Shown piece after piece: positions 26,337 through 39,200 of a stretch of 64,000 bases of DNA. Position numbers and translations under genes: made by a program. The notes below the pieces were generated by a model that ran no database searches, had not been told where the DNA came from, and was given only the letters and a program-made list of their open reading frames with translations. The stretch spans positions 599,835 through 663,834 of the forward strand of contig VZTJ01004779.1 in NCBI GenBank assembly GCA_013397795.1, read 5' to 3'. Each line of letters begins with the position of its first letter. Position 1 is the first letter of the stretch. Origin of the DNA: Orthonyx spaldingii. Its lineage: Eukaryota; Chordata; Aves; Passeriformes; Orthonychidae.

Positions 26337-26997
26337 CTAAACGTGAAAGTGAAGAGGCTTTTAAGACATATTCTGTCTCAGAACTAAAATAATTGCCATC
26401 CCGATAAGTTCAAATCTTGGTAAGAAGCTCTTCATAACCAAAGGCACCTGTGAAATTTGTTTTATTAATGTATTCTTGTTTGAAAATCTCTTAAAAAAAC
26501 TTAAATCTTGCCACCATAAAAATCAGCCAAATATGCATTTTGAAGACATTTTGAAACATGCAAGGTGTAGCTAGAAGTTTATCAGCTGATTCAGCACAAT
26601 ATTTCTGCACATAGATAAATATTAATCACTGTGAAGCTTTTGCTGCAATTAGGTGGATTTGGGATCTCCTGTAGTACTGAGAATACAAGGTGAATTTTAG
26701 CTTAAATTGCAGCTTTGAGACCTCAAATGAGGCTATAATTATAGACAGGTCCTGAAGGTTTAAAGGCAGTTTCAAAATCTGCTTATAAATATGCATGTCT
26801 ATTTAGTACCACAGCGTTCAGAAGGATTGCTAAGACTTGCTTTCATCTATATTTTTAGCTTAGTTTCTGAATACTGGCATTCAGCTCAGAGTGTAAAAGG
26901 AATGCTTTCAGAGCGGCTGGCAGGATTTATTTAATCATCGCTGATCATCACTGATCTTTCCAGCAATGTGTTATTACCCTGTTCTTGCTTCAATTAC
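26337..26997 (-). other. DMD: DMD intron 58 (661 bp)
   Basis: This short intron separates exons 58 and 59. Human intron 58 is, as I recall, also only several hundred bases, in a gene whose introns are usually tens of kilobases. No repeat or motif of note was seen other than the splice borders (GTAATTG donor, TTTAG acceptor). Confidence 0.93.
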
Positions 26998-27118
26998 CTC
27001 TGGGTTCTGGGCAGACCTTCTCCAGTGCCTCCACAGGCTGCTCAGCCAGGAAGATTCGCACAGTCTCAAGGGCACTCCTGATAACAGGTTCTTTTGTTTT
27101 TAGCTCCCTCTTGAAAGT
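26998..27118 (-). CDS. DMD: dystrophin, exon 58 (human numbering)
   Basis: This 121-bp exon, equal in length to human exon 58, encodes part of spectrin repeat R23. The frame reads TFKRELKTKEPVI then SALETVRIFLAEQPVEALEK, matching the human FKRELKTKEPVI and LETVRIFLTEQPLEGLEK as I recall them. The residues VCPEPR near the end replace human LYQEPR, an ordinary divergence. The acceptor is a T-rich tract ending CCTAG|ACTTTC, and the donor is GAG|GTAATTG. It starts in phase 0 and leaves one base (G) for a codon completed by exon 59. Confidence 0.96.
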
Positions 27119-30100
27119 CTAGGAAAAAAAAAATTATAGTAAGTGGATCTATAAGGAAATACCAGGTCAGAATACCAATGTCATAACAAAATTTCCTGCA
27201 ACGTATGTATGACAAGAAGCAACAAAACACATGCACACAAAAATAAAATTAAAAGAATCAGTTTTTCCTTAACCTGAAATCACATTGTATTCAAAAGAGC
27301 AAATACGCTGCCAGTATACTGCATTTTTCTTCCTTCAGCATCAGCTCCTTTTACTACCTCTCTTCTACACCCTGCTTTTAAATGACCATGAATAAGTTTC
27401 TCAAGATTAGTATTAGAAGCTTTGGTAGGTTACTGAAAGTATATATATATATCTCAGTATGTGTTTATTTATTCATATATCTATTTTTGTTAAAGAGCAT
27501 ATAAGATTCTATTAACCTGATTCCAAATGTACACCACACAAAAATGCAGATGAAACCCAGCTTGTGGGTTGCATACTGCATTGGGTCTGCATTTTGCAGT
27601 AAATTTATCTAAATGGTCCTTACTACTCTTTTATTTCAACATCTTTTGTATTTATGAAACAATGTTGAATAGATACTCTTTCAGGTAGCACAGAGGTAAA
27701 ATATGCAGGTAATTTAATAGTACAAAACACAATATTGCAAAAAGGAGAGCCATATGCCGTGAGTAGAAAATAGATATTTTACTGCAGGGATTAGAAAGTT
27801 CTCTTTACAACACCAACATTACATAAGCTTCCAACGTAATAAATTCACCAATTCAGTTAAATTAATTATTAAACAAAATTTGTCTTTCTATGCAAACTAA
27901 TGAAGGATTATAAATTCAATATTAAAAAGTTCATTTCACTTTGAATTATATTTGATATGTGACTCTCTGTACAGGAAATACCTACCAGAACTAATAATGG
28001 GAACACGTACAGTTTATAATATGATCACTCACAGGTAAAAAGTTCTTGACACATTTCAGGAAAGTAAACTTAAGGAAATAACTACATTATTCTTCTATAA
28101 ATATTTGAATACACTTTTTGTTAAATGGTCAAGAACTGACCATAAGGTTTCTAACTGTGCTTGGGAGAACCCTTTAGCAAAGTCTGCTTTGTTGAATGAA
28201 ATAACAAAACAAAAAATCTTCATTTTGTGTCAAGGACGATAATGGGACTGGAATCTTTTCACAGAGTGTATCTGCTATCATAAGGGAATCTGTCATTCAA
28301 TTAATACCTGTGATAAATATTTTAAACAACCATGCTGACCTTTAAAAAAAACCATCAATATTCACAAATAAAGAATATACTGTATATTAACAAGTAAACT
28401 AACATGAACATTGCTTTGCATAAAAACTGAGTGGTGTTACTACAGGGCTAAATGAAAAATGTCTAACTTAGACATTTTAAAGTTTATAATTCTTGTAGTT
28501 CATACTTGACTCTTGCATGGAATGCAATGGAAAGAGGAAATATAATAAGCTTTTTTCCTGCCTCTAAATGAGGAAAATCTATTCCTTTAATTAGCCTTTG
28601 TGTTCATCTCACATCATTCTGTCCCGCTAGAACGGTGTGACAGGTCTGCAGGTCAAGTAAGCCAGCAGAAAGAATAACTTAAAATCCAGCACGATAGTTT
28701 CCATGGACTGTGTGCTTTGGTCTCTGCTGACAGTGTTAAAAGTAACATCAACAGTCAAATTAACTTAAATCAGTGTTTTTTAAACATTAAATTGTATAAC
28801 AGGCTAAAGATACAGTAGGCTTTAGAAATGTCTTCAAAGACATTACTTCCAGAAATGTCTGTGCCACAAACCAGTCAAATAAGAAGCACTTGCACAAAGG
28901 TCTGTTCTGCAAACACACACCAACAGCAGGAAGGAGGAACAGATATTCCAGGGGAACACAGACATACACTGATGCAGAGAATGGTTAAAATCCAGAAACA
29001 CCTCTGAACTATGTGTTTGGGAATGAGTAGTCCTGCTGTAAGGACTGCTGCTGTAGACAGGTCACCCCTGGCTATGTACATGTGCACACCAGGAGAAGGA
29101 CAAAAATTACCTTCTTTCAGCTTGTACTGTTTTTGCAGAAAACGATAGCAATCACATACACCGAGTGGCATTATCTTTCCAGAAGAGGTTTAAAGCCACA
29201 TTCCTCCCGTATCTCTTGTGCAACAGAAGGAGAACGTATGTGCACTGCATCCCACAAAGCCTGGGAGCAGGAATCATTGTATCTTCCTCAAAACAGCAGA
29301 TAAATGCTAATAGAAACTTCTGACTTTGCGCATTTTTTATTTTGTCACAAAGAGAAAATGTGTCTGTCTTTATTAATAAAGGAAAACTGAGCCAATGTGT
29401 TAAACTTTTTTCCCCCCAACTTTTCCACTCTGAATATTGGAGCTGGTGCAGGTGATTATAGTCTGTAAATCCTGAGTTATAGAATATTACACAGAATGTT
29501 GTTGAGATCTATTTACAGTTCTCATCTTCTTCCTTAATTTTGATCTGCAGTTTTCTACGGAGTTAAAATGTGTTTCAATTAAAGAAATTTGAAAAAGAGA
29601 GGATGAAAAAAACATGAGGCTGAAGCAGTAGCACAGAACAGCATTAAAAAAAATGAATGCTCATTTCATACTAACCCATTCCAAAAGAAGTTCTTACTCT
29701 ACAAAGATAAAACTGCTTTTCTGATTAAAGTTTTGTTGTGAGATATATACACACCACCAATAAAAATCATAAGCAGCAATAAAAGACATTTTCTCTTCAT
29801 TTTGAGGAAAACAAGAGGAATTTATCTATCTACCCTGACAAATACATCTTTATAATAACTAGACCATCACTGAAAGCAGAATTAGCCTAAATAAATGTCT
29901 AATGTACAGCTAATGATTGCAGGCTAATTTCATTGAATTCCTTAACTTCTTCCACACTTTGTGGTGACTGTAGAGGAAATCGAATACGCATAATGTATGA
30001 CCTGACAAAAAAGTAAGTAAACTACTTTATTTAAGCATGTCTATTTGTCATCAAGACTACAGCAGTAATGGCATTCTGTCCACTATTTTAATAATGCATA

Positions 30101-33100
30101 TATTGATCAGCTTATCTCAGCCCTCTACTACCACCCCGTGAGTGTCCTTAAATCTCTTTAAATGAAGAAACAACAGTTGTTTAAATTGAAAAATTAAAAT
30201 ATAATGAGAAAAGAGTTGCATTAGTAACAGTAACATTAATCTCTGTTATTTAAAAACCTGGAATTTTTGCTTTCAATGCATTTTAAAGAGAAAGAGTACA
30301 ATTAGATTAATTCAACATGTTTGCCAAACAGAATGTTTTTCAAAAAATTGGGTTTGTCCTAATTGTTAAAAGTAGATATCAACTGTGCCCCCATAATTGG
30401 TTAGTGTGTCAAACTGTACTCCTCCTTAGGCAGTGATGCCACAGATTTCATATGAAAGGGTTTCCATGGAATTGTTAATAAGTACCTTCTATGTTCATAA
30501 GTGCTATTTATGCTGTTAATAAAATCACTACACAGCAAATGAGGCAACTCTTAAAAGAATGAAAGACAAGGCAGGCTATCTGCATGATGCCTAAGTTACT
30601 TAATTTAGATTAACAGTAACATGCACACAGTTGTTAATTCAATTTCACTAAAGCAATATCATGATACTTAGATAGAGTAAAAACACCCAAAGAAACATGT
30701 AAGATAATTAAATAATGTTTTGAAGAACAGGAGTATTTTTTGTCATTGACTAACACCACCACCATCACTTCTCCCCACACATTCTAAGACTTTGGAATAG
30801 AGACAATTTCTTTAGATGCCAAAAACTGGCAAAATGACCTACTCTCTCTCTCTCTATGTATATATAAGTTCAAACAAATAGCAGTTATGTGGGTGTATTT
30901 GGGATACATTCCAAATTGCCTTGTCTAAAAAACATCTCACATTTGAAACACAACAATGATTTTGACTGCATGGATACCCCTGTACTCAGTTGAGTTCAAG
31001 CTCTCCTCTGGCATAGATTCAAGCATTTGAAATTTTCATCTGAATTGTACTCTTAAAATTTTTAAAGCCAATCTTGGGAACTAGGAGCACTCAAGTGGTA
31101 AGAATGGACTTCTTTTCATCTCTTTTATGATTCTCTGTGGTATTCCAGATGGTCTTTTAAAGGATAGAGAGGTTAAATATGTTTGCTCTTCTTTAAATTT
31201 TATCTTTAAGGGAAGAAAATAAAATCAACTTGCAACACTTCTTTAGAAAAAGGATTCAGGCATAAAATCATGTTGTCATTCATTGTGCTATTTCTCAATT
31301 GAATCAGTTAAACTGCATATAAATAGTGTTCCCCTGATGAGGTTTATTCACTTCTCCAGTGAAAAACCTACCTGGGTTCAGTTCTGGCATTAACTGACAA
31401 AAACAATCCTTCACAGAAGGAAAAACTTTGTATTTATGAAGAAAGACCAAAACTGAAAGTTTTAGTCATTGAAAAGATCGGTCAGATCTGGTGGATGCTT
31501 CTCTTTTTTACTGAAGACTAATTTCAAGAAGTGACATTCAGGAGAACAAAATGAACAGTCAGCAGATTCTTTTTTTCAAGTTCAACACACAAGTACTGTT
31601 CAGTTTCACATCCAACACCCTCAGAGCTGAGTTCTGCTCTGAAGCAAAGGCCCAAACCACTTGAAAACATCTTCCCAGTACTGGGCTCCAGTTTTAAGCT
31701 AGATACTTCTGCACTTGTGAAAACATCTGAATACGTCTTATGTTCAGAAATGAGCTGAGCTGTTCATTCAGATGCAGCTTCTCTAAAAGAAACTTTTAGA
31801 GTAACAAAGTCCATAATGCCCAGGATTAAACCAACCAATACCAAGTAGAAAACCTCCATGTTGCAAATACAGATTTTGTCAAAGGCAACCTGAAGTCAAC
31901 TTCCATGTTGACGGTTTTTCCCTCCTCTGTCAGAGATATTTGAAGATCTGACAGGGCAAATTAATTCCAAGTATTTTCTCTTTTGTGCTTTTTTCCACAG
32001 GTATTCAGCATACCTACAACTAGAAAGGTCCCACACTTCTGAAGTGCTACAGAATGGGAAAAGGGAAAAAACCATAATTCTAAAAGGAACAAAAACATTC
32101 TAGCTTTGATACTAGACAGAATGACCAAAGCTCTGTGTTATGTATCTGCAAGTGGCAGAGAAGTTTAAAAAGAGAAGTGAGATCTCTCTTATGAAGCAAT
32201 TTTGCCACCACTCATGATATCTTATTTTTGTGCAATAATAATTCTCATCCCTAAAAGTTCGAAATGCTTCATTTGACTGGTGAGTGGCTTGCCATTTCAT
32301 CACTGAAGACTTGCCACCTTTATGATGAATTCTGGGAAACTCTCAAACCACTTATAGAGCAATATACAATACTAAAATATTATGTGAAGTAATTTCTTCA
32401 GACGAAAAAAGATTTCTACAGTCTAGGAGAAAAATAATGGTTTCAAAGATTCAAATATTATTTACACGGAAAAGGTTTGATTGTAACAATTCTATAGAAA
32501 TCCCTCTCTAACTCCTGTTTTGGCTCAAGAGCTGTCTTTGGAGAAAGAGTTTGAGTTAATGTGATGCTGAGTTAAAGCAACATCTATATTGCTTCTTTCA
32601 TCCTGATGTTCTGAATGGGCTTTAAAACTACTTTATGGAAGTTGCTACTTTATGGCTAGAACACACCTCAGGCTTCTCTTAACTTTCATGATTATATATA
32701 ACACACATCTTAACTTTCTTAGGGGAAAGGTGAAAAAAGGAATGGTGCTGCCCCATAAAGCCATGGTTGTTTTCACCTTACTGTCTCTGTCATATTGCTT
32801 TAAGTCCTACATAAAATTTTGTGAGAAAGACACACCCTACACATCACTCCTCCAGAGGGAAGACCTAGGAAATGTGACAAAGATGCCCTTTGCAGAAAAG
32901 CATTATATTATCTAAGAAAAGATTTAGCACTGAGAGAGAGATGTTTTTTGTTCATCTTTCTCTTTTGCTTTCTCAACTATTTGGTGAAGATAAGTCCATG
33001 ACAAACCACATTGTCACTACTTCCCACCAGATTGCTGCAATAGATGAATGCCTGTGTGCCTATGGAAAAATCTGTGCCTGGCTGAATATGGTACTTCCTG

Positions 33101-34373
33101 ACTTCACAAACTCAGGGTTCCAAAGAACTTAAAGCAGCAAGATATGTCATGTTCCCTTTCCAAATTTGGTCCCATTATTTGTTCTCAAATGTGTCCTTCC
33201 TGATGAGGAAGGACAACATATTAGAGCGATATTTATATACAGATACTTGATGAATGCCAAAAAATCTGATTCAATTTTGTTTTATAGCGCCATTTCACAC
33301 TTCTCCATTAAGCAATAAAATCAGAGATTTAGGAACTTCAGAAACAATGCCTTTTGTGGAAAGTTTCACAAAGTAAAATATATATATGCAGCACAATGTT
33401 TTGAGAGGATGATCACTGGATTTGGAATATTCTCTTCTCATAGAATCAAGATGTCAGATTGATAATTTAAATTCATCAACGCAAATTACATTTGTTTGAA
33501 ATAACTTTTTAGGTAGCACACTGAAGCATAATCAGACACCAAACAGGAAGTAAAAACCTCCCATAATGTCATTATTTTAATTAAAGACGTGGATGAAGGA
33601 GAGGAGAGCTTGAATATATATTCTACAATAGAGGTACTAGAACTGTGATTTCACATTCAGACATGAATAGACCTCAAAGGCATATGAAATTAAAGATTGT
33701 TTAGGTAAAACCACACATTGGGTTAGCATCAGACTGGTGTGAATTGACTGAACACGGCAGACGTACTTTAAGCATACCCTCACCAGAACAAAAAATCAGT
33801 GTGAGTCATTTTATGAAGAAGTGTTATTCTGGGGGTTGTTCATTTGGTGGGTTTTAAAAAAACCCCAACTTCCTGTACAAGTGTTCAATTTAGAATCCCT
33901 TTTAATACAAATCTTAGAATGGTCCCACATATGATGGTCTGCTATGGTCTTTCCATAAGAATTCCCTGGTGAAACCAGTATGAACCACAGACTGTTATCA
34001 CAATAGTTTCATGGTGCAATAGAGCTGATATCAGCTACTCTTCTCACAAACGTCCCCAAAATCCACACTAGGGTTTCCAAAAGTACACATGAAGTTGGAA
34101 TGTCTGCTCTAGAAAAAAATTCAGAACTACTTATTTAATCCTCAAAAATTGCTAGGTTAGTAATTGTTCCGGCTATGAAATCTGTCTGTCTGTGATAGGT
34201 CTGAGAAGGTCATGGTCATAAACACTTCCTTCTCTGAAAGGCTGGTTTTCTCTGCTGTGTTTGAAAGCTATAGCTGGTATTCTTTCCAACACAGGTTGTG
34301 TCAGGCAACACTAACCTGCCAAGAAAAAAGCAATGACCAAAAGATAATTAAAAAAAAAAAAACAACCCCATAC
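27119..34373 (-). other. DMD: DMD intron 57 (7.3 kb)
   Basis: AT-rich intron between exons 57 and 58. There is a short TA run at 27441-27452 and a CT/TA run near 30842-30866. I recognised no mobile element and no coding or RNA gene in it. The many small open frames show no domains. Confidence 0.92.
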
Positions 34374-34530
34374 CCGATGAATATCATTCTGTTTCTGCAC
34401 AGTGGGAAGATCTCCACCAATGGGTGCTTGCTGTTTTAATTCATCCTCCTTCAACTGCAGCCATGCCAAAAGTTCCTGAAGAGAGAGATGCAATCGCTTC
34501 CACTGGTCGGTACTGGCTTCCAAATGGGAT
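34374..34530 (-). CDS. DMD: dystrophin, exon 57 (human numbering)
   Basis: This exon encodes the first part of spectrin repeat R23: SHLEASTDQWKRLHLSLQE, LAWLQLKEDEL, QQAPIGGDLPTVQKQND, ending IHR. The human counterpart (SHLEASSDQWKRLHLSLQE ... APIGGDFPAVQKQNDVHR) is nearly identical. Acceptor TTTCAG|ATCCC; donor CGG|GTATGG. The length is 157 bp, as in human. The first base A completes the arginine codon started by exon 56 (AG + A), and the exon ends in phase 0. The open frame runs on at both ends into intron sequence, but the splice borders mark the true exon. Confidence 0.97.
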
Positions 34531-37500
34531 CTGAAAGCATGTGTTAAATATAAGATAGATTCAGACGCAGTGGAAGTAAAAACCAAAGAGTACAAGCTTA
34601 TTTACTGAGAAAGATCCTAGTGTTTCACTAACTTAATGATTTTTGAATAGCTTCAGTAGCTTTGAATTAGATTCTGGCAACACAGATTTAAATTTGGTTC
34701 CACAGTCCTGGCGTTTCTTCACATCTCTCAATTTTTTGTTTTTGATGGGTTGGGATTTTTTGGTTTTTTTAGTTTTCCTCTTCAACAGTGAGTAATGGTT
34801 GTGCTGAATTGTCAGTCTCACTAGAAGTGCACAAATATTATGCAGGACTAGCATGAGAAATGTAGTCATCACTTAGGATTAGTACGACATTAATTAATTC
34901 AAACGTAGAGAGTAGTTTACCAACTCAGTGAAGAACAAGCATTTCTCTAAATCACTACACAAACCATTCAACTCACACAAGATTCATTCTCTTAATTTTT
35001 TTAAAATATGAGAACCAATACCATTCTTTAAAAAAAAAGTCATGAGGAAATTGTTAAAGCCAGTAGGATCCTCATACACTACCTAGCCAAATTTCAGTGC
35101 CATTTGAAAAGGGGTGTGAATGAAACTATTTGAAACACTTGGAAAATTAAAATACAAAATATCACTTTATGCAAAAAACAGATGTCCATCATAAGGGCAT
35201 TTTCTAAATATCACCTCTGTCTACACATAAATGTGTTTTTGTAATACTGGGATCAAGTACTGAGCTACTAAATTTCAGCAACTGTTCTCTGAAGCTGAAC
35301 TGATAAAATCTTCAATTTTCTCTGTACCATAAATAAAGTACACTAAAATTTTGTCTTTCTAGGTTTATGAATATGCTATTGTTTAATTGCTGGTTTGGAA
35401 AAATTCCTAATTCACCTCCAGGTAACAAAAGAAATCCTCTTAGGAACTCAAACCAAAGGAGTATTACATAATAGTAAAGTGAAAAAATATACTGGGAAAT
35501 AAAGACAAGTTTTCTTTTATTTCATACATTTCTGTTTAAGTTCTAGCTTTGTCCATATAGAATTTATCTTCTACGGTGATTGCATATAAAATCATTCTCT
35601 TCTGACACTAATAATTCTATACCTTATACAGAATGGTCTATAAAGAAATGTTAAAAATATGGACTCAGCATTTTTGAAGACCTTATTACTTAGTTTGGAT
35701 ACGGAAATGAGGAATTGATGGAGGCAGGGACAGTTGCATTTCTCTGAAATGCTCTATGAATCCTGTCTTCCTTCCAACCTCTTACATCAGGTAATTAAAG
35801 TGGCAAGACAAGAGAAAGGAAAGGGACAGATCAGCCACAGGCTGGCAGAAAGCTCATCTGCTCTCAAAGTATGTGAGCTAATGCAAAATCTCTTTTTTCA
35901 AACTGAAATGCTACATGTGAGGGACACACATAGAACAGGTCTTTTGCCCTCTTCTCTCACAGGGCATCTGGGAGCTGGGGCAAAACTGCTTCACAGCAGG
36001 GGGAGGCCAGTCCTGCAGGCAGTGAAGTTTAGAGAAACCCCTGTATGCTAAAAACTTTAGATCATATAAATGTTAATATATAATAAATTATTTACTGTTA
36101 GGGTAGTGATGCACTAGAACAGAATGTCCAGAGAAGATGTGGATGCCCCATCCCTGGAAGTGTTCAAGGCCAGGCTGGATGTACCTTTGAGCAACCTGGC
36201 CTAGTGAAAGGTGGCCATGGCAGGGGGGTTGGCATTGGATGATCTTTACAGTCCCTTCCAACCCAAACGAGTCTTTCATTCTGTGATACCTCTGAAAGCA
36301 GCAAGGGGGAGAGAAGCAGGGATATTTATGGAGAGCTGCAGGAGGTGACAACCAGAGCAAGGACCACAGGATTTTAGGAGAGGAGACAGTCAAGGAGCCA
36401 AGTTTCTGATTCAGGTTAAGTCCCTTGTCTCATGTTTATCTCAGCATAGGCAAACTTCCACCTCTTCTGGAGGAAAATGCTTCTTCCCTGCTTCCCCAGG
36501 TCTGGTTTTACAGGGAAAAAATGCAAAAAGAGTGACCGGAAGGGGTTTTGATACTGCTGCTGTGTGCTGTGCTCTGACCTTCCCCAGTTAGGTGATTTTT
36601 TTTCCCAGAACCTGTCTTGTTCTGCTTTTCCTGCATCTTCAGGAATATGTTTATGTATGCACACACCAGAGTACATTATGTGCATACACTCACATATTCA
36701 TGCCTGTGTGCAAGATGTGCAGACAAAACAGATAACAGGAAAACAGTTTAAAAAAAAAAGAGCTATTTATAAGAAAGAAAGTGTTTATTAGCATAAACTG
36801 TGCTGACATACTGGAATGAAAGAAAGGGAATAATGGAAATGAGCTTGGCTTCTCTTTAATATCTACCATATATTTCACCTAATGCATTTGGAAGAGAATG
36901 CCCACCCAAATTGCTCCATGGTATGGGTATTCTGTTTCAGCAGACTAAAACTTACACTACATAAAACAGACTTCTGGGACTGATGCCTGGAGAACATTTC
37001 ATATGTCGTCTCTAATCCCTCTCTTCTGTAAGCATTGCTAGTTAGGATGAAATCCATTTCATCATGTTCTATGGACAGAAAGAGCTCCAAACAGGCAGAT
37101 TGGGAATAATCTCTTCATTTAGTTTGGTGGCCAGCAACACTTAAACTGAATATCTGAGAATTTTAGAATTGTTTCTCATCCTAATCAACAAGTTGTTGAA
37201 GACCTTAAGACTTTTATTGGGATCAAATATTTTAGAGAGGAGGTTTGTTGCTTTGAATGTGTAATGCAGGAAGTCACTGTGATGTAACTGGGGTTTACTG
37301 CTTCTCAATTAATGACAGCAATACATTAAACTGCAAAAAATGAAAGACAGAAAGTCCCATATATTTAATTACTGATATCTGGACAACTGACTATTTATTT
37401 TCATCTGAAACATCACTGCATTTGAGCAAGTTTATGGATAAAATGCACGCAAAGAAAAAATTTCAGACACCTTGAAGTGTTTTATCCCTCTTCTTTTGCT

Positions 37501-38446
37501 CCTCAGAAGGAAAAGACCTAGGAGGAATATATCTTTTTCTTTCATTACTAATATCTTTTCAGCATCACAACCTTCTTTTATTTTTAATGATTGATGATAT
37601 GAAGATGGCTTTTGTCATTACACAGCCTGACCTCCCTCAGGACCTGAGCTGAAAAAAGCTAATATTTCATACATTACTTTGGAAAACACTTCTGTCTTTT
37701 GATGCCCTCTGAACTACCACCAACACACAGCAAGTGAGAAAATGAAAAAATGCCTGAGACTGAGTGCAACTGAGCCGGGTTGCCTATTGTAGAAGTCAAA
37801 TTTCTGAAGAAAAGCTTCCTGCACAATTTCTTCTGAAATGAAATCTAAAGTCCATTGGAGACTGAATGACCACCTGATAATTTGTCACGTTACCATTTAT
37901 TATATTTGTTCTTGCAAGTAAAAGTGTTTCCTCTCATGATACTACCTATGGATTTCTTTTACTCCTAGATTTTATTTAGTAATTCTGTTCACTCTCCTGA
38001 CAAAAGTTAAAACCTTAAATAATTTGTCTTCTCATTTGCAAGGCTATTTTTAGTTTTGCACTGGAAATAGCAGCCTTTGAAATAAAGCTTATCATAAATA
38101 TTGGTTATTTAATCACTTTCTTTCATGACTTACTGATAAATCATACCCGGTTCTAGAAAAAGCCTACACTTAGAGAGGGTACAGTTACTGTTTAAACATG
38201 GTAATCTTTCCTTCTGTAATTACGAAACTTCATCATATGCCTCAAATCCTAATCCTCTACTATCCTTTTCACACCAAAAAACCTAATCATTCTTACAAAG
38301 TTAAGCCAACGTTCAAAGTAGCACAAATAATTTCAAAATAGACAAAAATAGTGCTAACAGAAACAAAATTAAACCTTTTTACTTGCAAATTGTAGCATTC
38401 CATCTGATCCACCAATGGTAGGCTTTTGCTTAGGTTCAGGTCCTAC
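34531..38446 (-). other. DMD: DMD intron 56 (3.9 kb)
   Basis: Intron between exons 56 and 57. It contains one CR1 fragment (36097-36290) and otherwise unique-looking sequence. The patch at 34730-34780 is A/T homopolymer-rich. Confidence 0.93.
36097..36290 (+). mobile_element. CR1 LINE 3' end, sense orientation
   Basis: The plus strand reads tggatgccccatccctggaa, gtgttcaaggccaggctgga, gcaacctggcctagtg, ggcaggggggttggcattgg, atgatctttacagtcccttc and caacccaaac, ending near tcattctgtgat, which is the forward CR1 3' UTR and its terminal repeat. It is in plus orientation, opposite to most CR1 copies here and antisense to DMD. About 190 bp remain. Confidence 0.93.
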
Positions 38447-38619
38447 CTAATGTTTAGAGATTTCTTCCTAAGTTCACTCCATCTGAGGTTCATGTTATCC
38501 AGACGTCTCTGCAGCAAGGTCGCATCCTCAGAGCCTTCCAGGGACCTCAGGATCTTCTGCCCATTTTCATCCAGGTTGTGAAAGATGTCAGTGTGAGCAT
38601 CAATTTCTGCCTGTAGTTC
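38447..38619 (-). CDS. DMD: dystrophin, exon 56 (human numbering)
   Basis: This 173-bp exon has the length of human exon 56. It encodes the end of spectrin repeat R22: ELQAEIDAHTDIFHNLDENG, QKILRSLEGSEDATLLQRRL, DNMNLRWSELRKKSLNI. Human reads DLQGEIEAHTDVYHNLDEN and so on. The acceptor is CCATAG|GAACTAC and the donor TTAG|GTAGGA. It starts in phase 0 and ends with two bases of an arginine codon finished by exon 57. In full-length dystrophin it follows exon 55, which is beyond the right edge. It is also the first shared exon of Dp116, whose private first exon lies 345 bp upstream. Confidence 0.97.
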
Positions 38620-38963
38620 CTATGGAAGCAATAGAAAGCAACATATTTGATTTCTTATAAAAAAGTCATAGAAACTCTAATTTTTCAAAAAAATTGGAAA
38701 AATCCTCCGTGCAACACTGAGCACAGGTTTTCATTGCTCCTTTTACAGCAACATCACGTCCTGTATACACAGCCATGTTTCTCTTTCACATGAAGGCCGT
38801 TTGCATTGAATATGACCTTTTTTCCATCCAGAGCATACTGAACAAAATTAAGAAAGCTGAAAGTGCAGCCTTTGACAGGCAACGAAGAAAGGACAAGATA
38901 GATTTCCTGTGCTGATGAGGGAAAAACAAACACAAAATCCTCAGCGTCTCAGGTAAATCTGAC

Positions 38964-38993
38964 CTGCACATGATACGTCTTCCTGTGCAACAT
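38964..38993 (-). CDS. DMD: Dp116 (S-dystrophin) unique first exon, coding part
   Basis: On the minus strand an ATG at 38993 opens the peptide MLHRKTYHVQ, then a splice donor CAG|GTCAGA. Human Dp116, the 116-kDa dystrophin isoform of Schwann cells, begins MLHRKTYHVK as I recall it and is made from a promoter in intron 55 under 1 kb upstream of exon 56; here the distance is 345 bp. The donor leaves phase 0, so the peptide joins directly to ELQAEI of exon 56. Dp116 lacks the actin-binding domain and most of the rod, keeping the end of the rod plus the dystroglycan-binding region. The 5' end of the exon cannot be set from sequence. A second in-frame ATG lies at 39033-39035. Confidence 0.93.
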
Positions 38994-39200
38994 TTTCAGT
39001 TTGAGCTGGGGACTGCAACACCGGTTCTGCTGCATGGCAATTCCAAGAAATCTAGGAGTCTGCAGCAGCTGGGCTTTAAAATGCCAAGTTCACTTACATT
39101 CTGTTGACAGAACGCATTTTGGAGCACAGGCCTCAGCAGTCAATAGCAATAAACAGCCACTTTGTGCTGTATCAAAACACTGGTTGGGGCCATGGCTGTA
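38994..39200 (-). promoter_or_regulatory. DMD: putative Dp116 5' UTR and core promoter
   Basis: The sequence just upstream of the Dp116 start is richer in G and C than the flanking intron. It holds a TATA-like ATTTTAAA (39075-39082, minus strand) and an E-box CAGCTG (39066-39071). From the TATA-like site, initiation would fall near 39045-39055, giving a leader of roughly 50-60 nt before the conserved ATG and including the upstream in-frame ATG at 39035. The location follows from the position of the Dp116 first exon; the individual sites are only motif matches and the extent is approximate. Confidence 0.5.

Noticed and set aside
34311..34595. A 94-codon minus-strand frame read as a separate small gene
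   Set aside because: Its middle is DMD exon 57; the ends are intron read-through beyond clear AG and GT splice borders.
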